A DNA stretch of 64,000 nucleotides, from NCBI RefSeq assembly GCF_034356035.1, contig NZ_CP136423.1, positions 3,348,001 through 3,412,000 on the forward strand, given 5' to 3'. The position numbers were made by a program, and so were the translations under genes. Shown one piece after another: positions 11,976-20,537 of the stretch. The notes under the pieces are model-generated. The model was not told where the DNA came from, searched no databases, and was given only the letters and a program-made list of their open reading frames with translations. Each line of letters begins with the position of its first letter. The stretch's first letter is position 1. This DNA is from Blautia hydrogenotrophica DSM 10507 (GTDB taxonomy: Bacteria > Bacillota > Clostridia > Lachnospirales > Lachnospiraceae).

Positions 11976-12509
11976 TTATCTCAGCAGACGCCCTCGATAT
12001 TTATTCCAGAGATGCCTTTGAACATATTCATAGGCCTGGTCATAAATCCAAAGCCCTAGCTGTCCCCCAATAGCCACACCGGTTAAAATACCCAAAGACA
12101 GATTCCCAGAAAAGAAGAAATCCTGGAAGAAGAAAAGTCCTGGTAAAAACATAGCATTAAAGATTAGGTATTTCACCACCCAAAAGAAGCTCTTCCTCTG
12201 CGCACTCCGAGGTCCTCTCGCCATGACCTGCCATGCTGCCTCCACCAGAAAGATATACAGCCCCATCGCTGCATAAGAAATCACATAAAACTTATTCGGC
12301 GCAATCAGAAGTCCCAAAATCACATTGGCCGCATAGAAAGCAGCACCTATCTTCAATCCGAATTCCCGGATTACAATTCCTACAAAATATGAGGCAGCGG
12401 CCAACAAAAACAGCGTATTGGACTCAATGACGCTGCCCAAGATCATAAACACAATGGAAAGCGCCACAGCCAAGCCGCCGAAGGCTATCGCTCTTGCCCT
12501 TACATGCAT
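11976..12509 (-). CDS. Hypothetical membrane protein, about 5 TM
   Basis: 177 residues from ATG 12509, which has GGAGGAG ten bases upstream; a start at 12533 lacks this spacing. Four to five hydrophobic segments cover nearly the whole chain ([34 protein letters not shown] and others), and the C-terminus is basic. It overlaps the J-domain gene by ten bases, so it is co-translated with it and with the DUF5685 gene upstream. I do not recognise a named family. The tight coupling suggests that it is the membrane member of a small complex with the J-domain protein; this is inference. Confidence 0.75.
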   Translation of the reverse strand: MHVRARAIAFGGLAVALSIVFMILGSVIESNTLFLLAAASYFVGIVIREFGLKIGAAFYAANVILGLLIAPNKFYVISYAAMGLYIFLVEAAWQVMARGPRSAQRKSFFWVVKYLIFNAMFLPGLFFFQDFFFSGNLSLGILTGVAIGGQLGLWIYDQAYEYVQRHLWNKYRGRLLR

Positions 12510-13135
12510 GAACAAAGATCTCCTCCCATACACTCACATAAACTGTCCGCACACCACAAATCGCAGCAGACATTTCCAGTTCCACAAGAGCTTCCACCTG
12601 TCCCATATCCACCCCCGTACGGACTGTTCTGGTATCTTTGGCTGTTCCAATCCAACTGATTCAAAAGTTGGCGAAACTGTAGATTATTCGGCTCCATGTT
12701 TACGGCTTGGGCCGCGTGTTCCCTAGCCACCACGTTGTTTCCGATTCCCGCGTTCGCCGCGCCGCTGGCATAATACCACATCGCATTCCTGTTTGGCATA
12801 CGATTCAAAAGATTCAATGCCTCCCGGTAATGTCTGCTGTTAATGTAGTTAAAGACAGCCTGCATCTCCACATCCGGGCTGCCATTGTAAGAGGCGCCTC
12901 CGCCATAAGCAGAAGAACCGTAAGCAGAATATCCGCCGCCAGACTCTCTTTGCTTCATAATCTCGTCATAAGCTTCCTGGACCTCCTTAAATTTCTCCTC
13001 AGCCAGCTCTGCCAGAGGATTGTTTACATTGGCATCTGGGTGGTATTTTTTGGTAAGGTCTCTGTATGCTCTCTTTATCTCATCATCCGATGCATCCGGG
13101 GATATCCCCAACACATCATACGGGTTCTTAGACAT
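12500..13135 (-). CDS. J-domain (DnaJ-type) protein with Cys-rich tail
   Basis: About 211 residues from ATG 13135 ([15 protein letters not shown]). The J domain covers about 1-70 with the catalytic HPD in [11 protein letters not shown] Gly/Tyr-rich linker follows, then a TPR-like helical stretch ([17 protein letters not shown], about 110-165). The C-terminal 30 residues hold eight cysteines in [14 protein letters not shown] and neighbours, suggesting metal binding. It lacks the zinc fingers and substrate domains of true DnaJ, so it is a specialised co-chaperone that would stimulate a DnaK ATPase. It overlaps the DUF5685 gene before and the membrane protein gene after. Confidence 0.87.
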   Translation of the reverse strand: MSKNPYDVLGISPDASDDEIKRAYRDLTKKYHPDANVNNPLAELAEEKFKEVQEAYDEIMKQRESGGGYSAYGSSAYGGGASYNGSPDVEMQAVFNYINSRHYREALNLLNRMPNRNAMWYYASGAANAGIGNNVVAREHAAQAVNMEPNNLQFRQLLNQLDWNSQRYQNSPYGGGYGTGGSSCGTGNVCCDLWCADSLCECMGGDLCSCM

Positions 13136-13973
13136 CTTTCTTTTCCTTTCCGTCCATGAGTTTTTTCTGAATATTTTTGTAATGATTCCACACACCATCA
13201 TACAGGATATTGCGCAAAATGTCCACATCTAATAGGCAGGGAAGCTTCTCAAATTCCGCACAGCATTCCGCAATCATCATGCAGAGAATTCTCTTTATTT
13301 CCTCTTCGTAGTCTTCCCTTTGGCTGAGTTTTCTCAGAGGATTGTAACAATCTTTCTGCAGATCTTCCTCCAAATCCTCATAGGCATCCATCAGATAGAT
13401 AAATTTCCCCAGATAAAATCCGATTTTTCGCAGACGCTCTTCCCACATGTCCCGCTTATAGACAAAAAGTTCCGCCATCAGCTCTCCAAAACAGCCTGCA
13501 GTCTTATCCAAGTCCATGCTGTTTTGCTGCTCACACTTGGACAACTCCCTGAGTGAACGGCGAATCGCCTTGCTCTGTCTGGGATATCTGCGTATCACTT
13601 CTCTCGCTCTCTTGCGCAGAAAACCATTTCCCAGCAGGCTTCGGATGCTCTTTTCGTCAATCCAGTCGTCCGCCAACTTATAGTAAGTCAGCAAGATATT
13701 CATGTCCGCGCCGTATTGCGTGATCTCGTTTCGAAGCATCTTCTGCTTCTTCACCGGATGAACTTTGCAGCGATGTTCCGTCAACTCTGTCTGACTCTCA
13801 TACAGGGAAGTCAACAGTACAATCACAAAGGTCATATCATAGGTCAGCGTCATCTGCCCAACTGCCCCATAAGCCTCCTTCAGCTCCTGGCACAGCCCGC
13901 AGTAATACGCCTTATACTTTCTCAGATCTTTTACTTTCAATTCAGGTTCACAAATGGTCACATATCCAAACAT
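13128..13973 (-). CDS. DUF5685 family protein
   Basis: About 281 residues from ATG 13973, with AGAGGGA just upstream. The N-terminus [20 protein letters not shown] and the following [11 protein letters not shown], with paired cysteines, are typical of DUF5685 proteins of Clostridia. The rest is mainly helical and charged ([39 protein letters not shown]), a DYEDDLQKD-like pattern reminiscent of all-helical isoprenoid-type folds. Function unknown. It is first in a three-gene overlapping set with the J-domain protein and a membrane protein, so a shared task at the membrane is likely. The family assignment comes from the N-terminal motif and neighbourhood. Confidence 0.78.
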   Translation of the reverse strand: MFGYVTICEPELKVKDLRKYKAYYCGLCQELKEAYGAVGQMTLTYDMTFVIVLLTSLYESQTELTEHRCKVHPVKKQKMLRNEITQYGADMNILLTYYKLADDWIDEKSIRSLLGNGFLRKRAREVIRRYPRQSKAIRRSLRELSKCEQQNSMDLDKTAGCFGELMAELFVYKRDMWEERLRKIGFYLGKFIYLMDAYEDLEEDLQKDCYNPLRKLSQREDYEEEIKRILCMMIAECCAEFEKLPCLLDVDILRNILYDGVWNHYKNIQKKLMDGKEKKDV

Positions 13974-14051
13974 ACGATTCCCTCTTCGTCTATATTCCAA
14001 ATCTATCGTATTTTTCCCTATTCTTTTTTATCCTGCACATTTTCGCCAATT

Positions 14052-14705
14052 TTAATCTTCCACGCCGTTTCTCTCGCAGAGATCTCTCACGCAGCATTTC
14101 TCACAGTGAGGCTTCGTCCGCGCTGTACAGACATCTCTTCCATGATAGACCAGACGGTGGCAAAAATCACTTCCCTCTTCCGGCGGAATCAGCTTCCATA
14201 AAGCCATCTCCACTTTCTTTGGCTCCTTAATCTGATCTACGAGTCCCATCCGGTTCACCAGCCGAATACAGTGTGTGTCCGTGACAATTGCCGGCTTTCC
14301 GAATACGTCTCCCATAATCAAATTCGCGCTCTTTCTTCCCACCCCAGGCAATTTCAACAGCTTCTGAAAATCGGCAGGCACCTGGCCGCCGTATTCCTCT
14401 TCCAACATCTTCATACAGCCGCTGATATCCCGTGCTTTACTCTTTCCCAATCCGCAGGGTCTTACAATCTCTTCGATATCCGCCACATCCGCCTGGGCCA
14501 AATCGTGTACCGTGGGATATTTCTCATACAATCCCTGTACCACCACATTTACCCTGGCATCTGTACACTGCGCGGCCAGCCGAACGCTCACCAGCAGTTT
14601 CCAGGCATCCTCGTAGTCCAACGTACAGCCTGCGTCTGGATATTCTTTTTTCAGTCTATCTATAATCTCCAACGCCAGTTTCTCTTTCGTCATTTTACTC
14701 TTCAT
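14052..14705 (-). CDS. nth: Endonuclease III (DNA glycosylase/AP lyase)
   Basis: 217 residues. The helix-hairpin-helix LKLPGVGRKSAN carries the catalytic lysine, VTDTHCIRLVNRMG carries the catalytic aspartate, and the C-terminus has the 4Fe-4S cysteines in CTARTKPHCEKCCVRDLC. It removes oxidised pyrimidines in base-excision repair. It overlaps the end of recQ by eleven bases, so the two repair genes are one transcript. The start may be ATG 14705 or the ATG four codons later; both follow the GGAG at the end of recQ. Length is normal for the family. Confidence 0.95.
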   Translation of the reverse strand: MKSKMTKEKLALEIIDRLKKEYPDAGCTLDYEDAWKLLVSVRLAAQCTDARVNVVVQGLYEKYPTVHDLAQADVADIEEIVRPCGLGKSKARDISGCMKMLEEEYGGQVPADFQKLLKLPGVGRKSANLIMGDVFGKPAIVTDTHCIRLVNRMGLVDQIKEPKKVEMALWKLIPPEEGSDFCHRLVYHGRDVCTARTKPHCEKCCVRDLCERNGVED

Positions 14706-16569
14706 CTCCCATTCCTCTTCCGTTCTCTCTGTGATTCTTCTGGCAGTACTCCCGAATCACTTCCATAAATTCTCCGCCATATTTTGCTAATTTGTGGCCG
14801 CCTACCCCATTGATCTGAAGCATAGCATTCTGATCTGCCGGCAGATGAACACTCATCTCCCTTAGAGTCTTGTCAGAAAAAATAATGTACGGCGGCACAT
14901 GGGCTTTTTGAGCCATCTCATACCGCTTTTTGCGCAGCAACTCAAACAATTCTGGGCGCCCCGGCTGCGATATGTCTTTGGCAGTCTTTTTCTTTCTCTG
15001 AGCTGCCTCCCGTTCTTTTGGCAGCTTTAAGACAATGGTCTGTACCTTCTCCCCGTAGAGAATCTCTCGCCCTAACACCGTCAGCTTCAGAATCGGATAG
15101 CTGCCTCCTGTCAAGTCCAAGCAACCTTTCACCAATAGATCATTGACTAGCTGTTTTAAACGGACCAGACTTCTATGTCTTAGCACACCGTAATAAGGGT
15201 TTTGCTGTAATCGGAACTTCTGCACTTTTGCACTCTCTGACCCGTGCACTCCATCCACCACTGCCTGAATCCCATATCTTTCTCCACTTGACTGCACAAA
15301 CTCCAGGATAACTCTTGTATCCTCTGTCACATCTATGGACTCAAATTCTGTCAGACAATTTTTACAGTTTCCGCAATAGGCACTGCCGTACTCCCCGAAA
15401 TACCGCAAAATGTAATCTCGGAGGCACTCATTGGTGAAACAGTAAAAAGTCATTCTCCTTAACCGTTCGTGACTGCGCTCCCGTATCAAGGCGTTCTCAG
15501 ACCGGCCTAACTCCTCATTCTCCGGCTGCTGCTCAATCAGAAATTCCTGAATTTTCACATCTTTTCCGGAATAATACAGCACACATTCCCCCGGCTCACC
15601 GTCTCTTCCAGCTCGCCCGGCCTCCTGGTAATAGCTCTCGATATCCTTCGGCATATTATAGTGCACCACGAATCGCACATTCGACTTGTCAATTCCCATG
15701 CCGAAAGCGTTCGTCGCCACCATGACTGGTCTCTCGTCGTAGAGAAAAGCTTCCTGACTTTTTCTGCGCTCTGCCTCACTCAGCCCCGCATGATATCTGA
15801 CCACGGGACAGCCCTGGGCCAAAAGCGCCTCATAAATCTCCTCCACGGCCTTTCTGGTACTGCAGTAGATGATTCCGCTCTTTCCCGAATGTTTCCCCAG
15901 GTAGCCTAACAGCGCCGCCAGCTTATCTTTTGGTTTTTCCACCGCGAAATACAGATTTTTTCTGTCATAGCCGGTGACAACCACTTCCGGCTGCCTCAGA
16001 CCCAGAATGCACAGGATATCCTCCTTGACTGCCTTGGTGGCCGTCGCCGTATACGCAGCAATGACGGGCCTTTTGGGCAGCTGCTCGATGAAGTCCACGA
16101 TCTTCAGATAGCTGGGCCTAAAATCCTGGCCCCACTGCGAGATACAGTGCGCCTCATCCACAGCGACCATGGAAATTTCTATCTTCCTGGCCAGTTCTAA
16201 AAAAGACTCCGTCATCAGCCGCTCCGGGGCCACATAGATCAATTTGTACCTGCCGTAAGAGGCGTACTCCATCGCCTTGCGGTACTGTCCTTCCGTCAGC
16301 GAGCTGTTGATGTAGGCGGCGTGGACTCCCAGATCATTCAGAGAAGTCACCTGGTCTTTCATCAGAGAAATCAACGGTGAAATCACCAGTGTGATTCCTG
16401 AAAAAAGCAGAGCCGGCACCTGAAAACAGACAGATTTCCCGGCTCCGGTGGGCATAATCCCCAGACAGTCCCTTCCCTGAAGCGTACTCTTGATTAAGGT
16501 CTCCTGACCCTCCCGAAAGGAATCGTAACCGAATATACTCTTTAATATTTCTTCTGGTTTCCCGATCAT
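14695..16569 (-). CDS. recQ: ATP-dependent DNA helicase RecQ
   Basis: 624 residues. Walker A is in GIMPTGAGKSVCFQVP, the DEAH box in AVDEAHCISQWGQDFRPSY, and helicase motif VI in YYQEAGRAGRDGEPGEC. The zinc-binding cysteines follow (CLRDYILRYFG, CGNCKNC, about 370-400), then an RQC winged-helix region and a C-terminal HRDC domain (about 535-610; FELLRKKRYEMA). It unwinds DNA 3' to 5' in recombination and fork repair. The downstream overlap with nth indicates a small DNA-repair operon. The complete RecQ-RQC-HRDC architecture supports naming it RecQ rather than a shorter paralogue. Confidence 0.95.
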   Translation of the reverse strand: MIGKPEEILKSIFGYDSFREGQETLIKSTLQGRDCLGIMPTGAGKSVCFQVPALLFSGITLVISPLISLMKDQVTSLNDLGVHAAYINSSLTEGQYRKAMEYASYGRYKLIYVAPERLMTESFLELARKIEISMVAVDEAHCISQWGQDFRPSYLKIVDFIEQLPKRPVIAAYTATATKAVKEDILCILGLRQPEVVVTGYDRKNLYFAVEKPKDKLAALLGYLGKHSGKSGIIYCSTRKAVEEIYEALLAQGCPVVRYHAGLSEAERRKSQEAFLYDERPVMVATNAFGMGIDKSNVRFVVHYNMPKDIESYYQEAGRAGRDGEPGECVLYYSGKDVKIQEFLIEQQPENEELGRSENALIRERSHERLRRMTFYCFTNECLRDYILRYFGEYGSAYCGNCKNCLTEFESIDVTEDTRVILEFVQSSGERYGIQAVVDGVHGSESAKVQKFRLQQNPYYGVLRHRSLVRLKQLVNDLLVKGCLDLTGGSYPILKLTVLGREILYGEKVQTIVLKLPKEREAAQRKKKTAKDISQPGRPELFELLRKKRYEMAQKAHVPPYIIFSDKTLREMSVHLPADQNAMLQINGVGGHKLAKYGGEFMEVIREYCQKNHRENGRGMGDEE

Positions 16570-16645
16570 CTTGCTCCTATTCTCAGCCGCCGTCCAAAAT
16601 CCATTCTTATATGCCGTTTCTCATTCCCGCGGCGGCAGTCCTTTA

Positions 16646-17374
16646 TCAGTCATGTCTTTCCTGTACATTATCATAACACTCGCAGAAGCGCGCAGAGTTT
16701 GAAGGCTCTTCCCCCTTCACGTACAGGTGTGAAGTATCTCCGTATGCTCTCATCCGAAAACTGGCGATTCCTTTTCGGCGCTCCTCGGTCACCACCTCTG
16801 CAATCGACGTGGGAGCCGCGCAAAAACCATGCCACAACACCATGGGAGAGATTCCCAGAAGATGCGACAGCAATACGCATCCCAGTCCAAAATGGCAGAA
16901 AAATACGATGGTGTCCGTATTCGCCTCCCTGACACGATAGTAATTTCCTTCCCGCACATAACCGTGTCTCTCCAAAAGGCGGTCCAGCTCACCGGTCACC
17001 CACTCATACTCTTCGCGCACTTTCGCCTCCCGGAGCAGTTCCGGCTCAAACCAATGGTCCTTCTGATAAAACCGCTCTTCTTTTGTCCAGTCCTGAGGCA
17101 GCCAGTCCCAGACAATTTTTTCTTCTTTCTCGCCGGGATGGCAGATCAGGGGCGCGAATTCCCGAAGCCATTTACATTCTTCTGCGGAACGTCCCATTTT
17201 CTTCAAAGTAAAAGACGCAGTATCCTTTGCACGTCCCATTGAAGACACGTAGAATTTCTTTATATCCATACCCGATAATCTTTCAGAGAGATATTCCGCC
17301 TCCCGCCAACCCTTCTCCGTCAGAGAATCGATACTATAATTCGGATCTCCATGTCTGATAATCAAAAGTTTCAT
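16646..17374 (-). CDS. Histidine phosphatase family protein
   Basis: About 242 residues from ATG 17374 (MKLLIIRHGDPNY), preceded by AGAGGAG; the longer in-frame ORF has no ribosome site. The phospho-acceptor histidine is in the RHG motif, and the second catalytic histidine is probably in VFFCHFGLG (about 173-181). The enzyme belongs to the phosphoglycerate mutase-like branch and probably hydrolyses a small phosphorylated metabolite. It stands alone between recQ and the MATE gene. Substrate cannot be told; a cofactor-dependent mutase is less likely because the usual mutase motifs around the active site are absent. Confidence 0.87.
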   Translation of the reverse strand: MKLLIIRHGDPNYSIDSLTEKGWREAEYLSERLSGMDIKKFYVSSMGRAKDTASFTLKKMGRSAEECKWLREFAPLICHPGEKEEKIVWDWLPQDWTKEERFYQKDHWFEPELLREAKVREEYEWVTGELDRLLERHGYVREGNYYRVREANTDTIVFFCHFGLGCVLLSHLLGISPMVLWHGFCAAPTSIAEVVTEERRKGIASFRMRAYGDTSHLYVKGEEPSNSARFCECYDNVQERHD

Positions 17375-17470
17375 ACTCTTTCTCCTCTTGGCATCTTTGA
17401 TATCCCTCAATTCTAACATAGAATTCTTTTCGAGTAAATCCACTATCCCTTTTCAGAATCGCGAAGCGTG

Positions 17471-18778
17471 TTACTGCTCATGAACCGCAAATGAGTGAAC
17501 AGTACGCTTCCGCCTCATCAAGACCACACTTAGGCCGCAGACCAGCATCTGTGTCAAGGGAACGGCAAGCCAGACACCAGTCAGACCGACGACTCTGGGT
17601 ACCGTGCTGAGAATTGCCAGCAGCAGAGCAGGTTCTATATAAATCAGAATACTTGCGAAAATATTCTCATGCGTCGCGTAAAAATAAGACGTGGTAGTTC
17701 TGGAAACTCCCACAAAGAGAAAACCTGCAATAAAAAATGGAAGCGCCATGTAGACCATCTGCGAGATATCCTCGGAAGTCCCAAATAAAATCGGAAGCTG
17801 CCCCCTCAGCAAAAAGACCGCCGCCATGCATCCCAATGCCACCGCCGTAGCAAAACCGTATGCCATCTTGCAGATCTGTCTCATCTGTCCAAATACCTTT
17901 TCCCCGTAGTAAATGCTGATTAACGGCTGGCTGCCATCCCCGACTCCCTGAAGCAGAAGCTGAATAATCGCTGTGATATAGGCGATCACTGCATAACAAG
18001 CCACTGCGCTCTCGCCGCCAAAAATCATGGCGCTTTTATTCATGAAAATTAAGGTAATATTCGGTAAAAAAGTCAATCCAAAAGGAGAGATTCCTGTCTT
18101 AAAGATGGTGACCAGAGTATGCTGAAACCTCCCTTGAAAATGTACCGTGGCACGAATCCTCTTTCTTAAGAGCAGCGCTATACAAATAAGCATCGTCACC
18201 GCTTGCCCGATGATTGTAGCCACAGCCGCCCCAGCCATGCCGTAAGGCAGTACCCACACCAGCAGATAATCCAGGATGATATTGGTCAAAAATCCAGCAA
18301 TCATGACAGTCATCGCTCCAAAAGAGCTGCCGGTGTTGCGGATGATTGGTACAAGTCCAGTTCCTAGAATCTGAAATACCGCCCCATATATGATGTACTT
18401 TATGTATTCCTCCGCCAGTATAAGCAGTTCTCCTTTTGCTCCAAACATGCGAAGAATCTGCTCGCTAGAAAGCAGCAATACACCCACTGTCAAAATACTA
18501 GCTAAAAGCATCAACAGAATCGTCCCACTGAAAAATCGCTTCTGAGCCTCGTAGTCTCTTCTCCCAAAGCTGATGGAAAAGTGAACCGCTCCTCCCATTC
18601 CGATTCCCGTGCCCATCGCCTGTAAAAAAGCCGTGATCGGATAGGCGATGCTGATCGCCGCCAGACCTGCGTCACCGATGCTGTTGCCGATAAAAAATCC
18701 ATCCACAATCGCATAGACTCCAGAAAGCGCGAAACCCAGAATCGACGGAATAACATAGCTAAAAAATTTCTTTTTCAA
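17471..18778 (-). CDS. MATE family efflux transporter
   Basis: 435 residues with twelve predicted membrane helices in two similar halves (FVIPSILGFALSGVYAIVD-like start; GISPFGLTFLPNITLIFMNK beginning the second half). It exports drugs or metabolites by sodium or proton antiport. It starts two bases after the MarR gene ends, so the two form an operon, and the MarR protein is the probable regulator. The C-terminus is basic and histidine-containing. The family is certain; the substrate is unknown. Confidence 0.93.
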   Translation of the reverse strand: MKKKFFSYVIPSILGFALSGVYAIVDGFFIGNSIGDAGLAAISIAYPITAFLQAMGTGIGMGGAVHFSISFGRRDYEAQKRFFSGTILLMLLASILTVGVLLLSSEQILRMFGAKGELLILAEEYIKYIIYGAVFQILGTGLVPIIRNTGSSFGAMTVMIAGFLTNIILDYLLVWVLPYGMAGAAVATIIGQAVTMLICIALLLRKRIRATVHFQGRFQHTLVTIFKTGISPFGLTFLPNITLIFMNKSAMIFGGESAVACYAVIAYITAIIQLLLQGVGDGSQPLISIYYGEKVFGQMRQICKMAYGFATAVALGCMAAVFLLRGQLPILFGTSEDISQMVYMALPFFIAGFLFVGVSRTTTSYFYATHENIFASILIYIEPALLLAILSTVPRVVGLTGVWLAVPLTQMLVCGLSVVLMRRKRTVHSFAVHEQ

Positions 18779-18780
18779 TT

Positions 18781-19221
18781 TTAAATACCTCCGTAGCCTT
18801 CTTTGAAATACCTCACATACAGCCGTGTATTCTCCAGCATCGCTTCACTTCTGTCAGGCCCCATTCTTCTCATCACGCTTTCTTCCAGCTCCTGCACCCT
18901 AGTAACCATACTACCGACGTATTTTTCTCCCTTTTCTGTCAAATGAATCAGCTTTACACGCCGGTCTGTCTGCGAAGAAGTGCAGTATAAAAATCCTTTT
19001 TCCTGAAATTCTTTCAAAATCATATTCACCGTCTGCTTAGACAGTAGACATTTCTGACAGATTTTTTTCTGGCTGCATTCCTCCCTGTCTTCCCAGACCG
19101 CTTCCAGCGTCAAAAAGGCATAGTAAGATATCCCGAAAGATTTCGCCCAGTCCTCATACATCCAGTTCATCTCCCGCCAAAGCTCATAATATTCCTTTAC
19201 CTGACTGTGTGGATCATTCAT
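18781..19221 (-). CDS. MarR family transcriptional regulator
   Basis: 146 residues with a winged helix at about 45-105: recognition helix region SKQTVNMILKEFQEKGFLYC and wing SSQTDRRVKLIHLTEKG, the MarR signature. GGAGG lies before ATG 19221. It is the first gene of an operon with the MATE pump, and a perfect palindrome (19254-19271) lies between its promoter and its start. It therefore probably represses itself and the pump, with release on binding a toxic small molecule. Two cysteines in CQKCLLSKQ sit right before the recognition helix and could make it thiol-responsive; that is a guess. Confidence 0.92.
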   Translation of the reverse strand: MNDPHSQVKEYYELWREMNWMYEDWAKSFGISYYAFLTLEAVWEDREECSQKKICQKCLLSKQTVNMILKEFQEKGFLYCTSSQTDRRVKLIHLTEKGEKYVGSMVTRVQELEESVMRRMGPDRSEAMLENTRLYVRYFKEGYGGI

Positions 19222-19253
19222 ATCTCTTCCTCCCTATTGCCGATTCATTTTTA

Positions 19254-19271
19254 TAGTCCATTTTTGGACTA
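19254..19271. promoter_or_regulatory. Likely MarR operator
   Basis: A perfect 18-bp palindrome TAGTCCA-TTTT-TGGACTA. It lies just downstream of the predicted -10 of the MarR-MATE operon and upstream of the MarR start, where an autorepressor would bind. Confidence 0.6.
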
Positions 19272-19276
19272 ATTAC

Positions 19277-19305
19277 AGAGTAAACAATTTTTCCTAAATT
19301 GTCAA
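19277..19305 (-). promoter_or_regulatory. Promoter of the MarR-MATE operon
   Basis: Minus strand: consensus -35 TTGACA (19300-19305), 17-base spacer, weak -10 TACTCT (19277-19282). The palindrome at 19254-19271 follows within the transcribed start region. Confidence 0.6.
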
Positions 19306-19332
19306 CCTGGCGCTCGAAAATCCTTACAGGGC

Positions 19333-19362
19333 TTGTGATGTAATAGGTATTGGGAGTATAAT
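19333..19362 (+). promoter_or_regulatory. Promoter of the AEC carrier gene
   Basis: Plus strand: -35 TTGTGA (19333-19338), 18-base spacer, consensus -10 TATAAT (19357-19362). It is back to back with the MarR promoter, so regulation may be shared. Confidence 0.6.
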
Positions 19363-19408
19363 AAGAAAATAGCTTGATACGAAAATAATGCACGGCGACG
19401 GTGACGAT

Positions 19409-20311
19409 ATGGACAATATGATCTCTCTGGAAATGACAATGTTTTTTCTGATTCTCACAGGATTTGCAGTGAGAAGACTGGGGCTTGTGGGAGACAGAGG
19501 AAAAGAAGGGATTACAGACCTGGTTGTAAACTTGATTCTTCCCTGTAATATTATCAAATCTTTTTTGATTGAATTTAACACGAAAATACTTCACAGCTTT
19601 CTAAGTATTCTGCTAATCTCTATGTTCCTGCAATTTGGCTGCATTTTGCTGGCCAAACTGCTGTATGGAAAAATGCAGACAGACAGGAGCAAAAGCCTGC
19701 AATTCGGTATTATCTGTTCAAACGCCGGCTTTCTGGGAAATCCGGTCGCAGAAGGCGTCTATGGGCAGATGGGACTCGCGTTGGCATCCATCTACCTGAT
19801 ACCGCAGAGAATCGTCATGTGGTCGGAAGGGCTCGCGATTTTCTCCAAAGAAATCGACAAAAAACAAATATTAAAGAAAGTCCTCCTTCACCCCTGCATC
19901 ATAGCCTGTGAAATCGGACTACTGCTGATGCTGACTCAGTGCCCCCTCCCCACCGCTGTTAAAACCTTCGTGGGAAATCTGGGCGACTGCAATACGATTC
20001 TGTCTATGTTGGTAATCGGTATGATCGTATCGGATATCCGCCTAAAAGAAATCCTAGACCGGGATATTATCATCTACACGGTGATTCGGCTTCTCATCAT
20101 CCCTGCGCTGGTGTATCTGCCCTGTACCTGGCTGGGGCTGCCTGAGAAAGTGGTCGGTGTCAGCACTCTTCTGGCCGGCATGCCTGCGGGAGCGACAACG
20201 AGTATGCTGGCTTTAAAATACCATTCTGATGAAAAGTTCGCCACGAATCTAGTTATATTCTCCACCGCCGTTTCCGTTTTGACCATTCCTCTCTGGGCAA
20301 GAATTCTGTAG
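19409..20311 (+). CDS. AEC family transporter
   Basis: About 300 residues starting MDNMISLEMTMFFLILTG, matching the usual MDN-xx start of AEC proteins; the upstream ATG at 19388 is less likely because GGTGA precedes 19409. Ten membrane helices; the central signature ICSNAGFLGNPVAEGVYG and the C-terminal AGMPAGATTSMLALKY are typical. The auxin efflux carrier family in bacteria moves small carboxylates such as malate or malonate. It has its own promoter, and a dispersed repeat follows the gene. It diverges from the MarR-MATE operon. Substrate unknown. Confidence 0.9.
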   Translation: MDNMISLEMTMFFLILTGFAVRRLGLVGDRGKEGITDLVVNLILPCNIIKSFLIEFNTKILHSFLSILLISMFLQFGCILLAKLLYGKMQTDRSKSLQFGIICSNAGFLGNPVAEGVYGQMGLALASIYLIPQRIVMWSEGLAIFSKEIDKKQILKKVLLHPCIIACEIGLLLMLTQCPLPTAVKTFVGNLGDCNTILSMLVIGMIVSDIRLKEILDRDIIIYTVIRLLIIPALVYLPCTWLGLPEKVVGVSTLLAGMPAGATTSMLALKYHSDEKFATNLVIFSTAVSVLTIPLWARIL

Positions 20312-20355
20312 CGATTCAGCCATACTACTTTCTTAGCAATCGAAAATATGCTAGA

Positions 20356-20508
20356 ATAACAAAATAGGCAAGCCCACTTCAGTTTCCTTCTATCCCCTCA
20401 GTTTTGAGGGGCGCTGCGCCACTTTGCATGCGTCTTTAGCGGAACATTTATGTTATAGGAAAGGACTTGTCACGCTAATGCATGAAAGCGCTTTCCTATA
20501 ACATAAAA
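20356..20508. repeat. Multi-hairpin dispersed repeat, copy B (loop inverted)
   Basis: Same order as copy A: ATAACAAA edge, a GCAAGCCCACTT block, CCCCTCA/TTGAGGGG hairpin, a CACTTTGC block, then a 16-bp perfect inverted repeat (20448-20463 and 20491-20506, TTATGTTATAGGAAAG) with a 27-base loop. The middle GC-rich block is missing. The loop matches the reverse complement of the loop in copy C at 23 of 27 positions, although the flanks keep the same orientation. It fills most of the 226-bp gap before the FUSC gene. Confidence 0.8.
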
Positions 20509-20537
20509 TAGGGTAGCAAACAGGGGGTGTACAGCAC

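Noticed and set aside
20483..20496. TGAAAGCGCTTTCC, a near match to a catabolite-responsive element, upstream of the FUSC gene
   Set aside because: It is formed by the junction of loop and stem in repeat copy B; the equivalent bases in copies A and C do not match, so it is probably coincidence.
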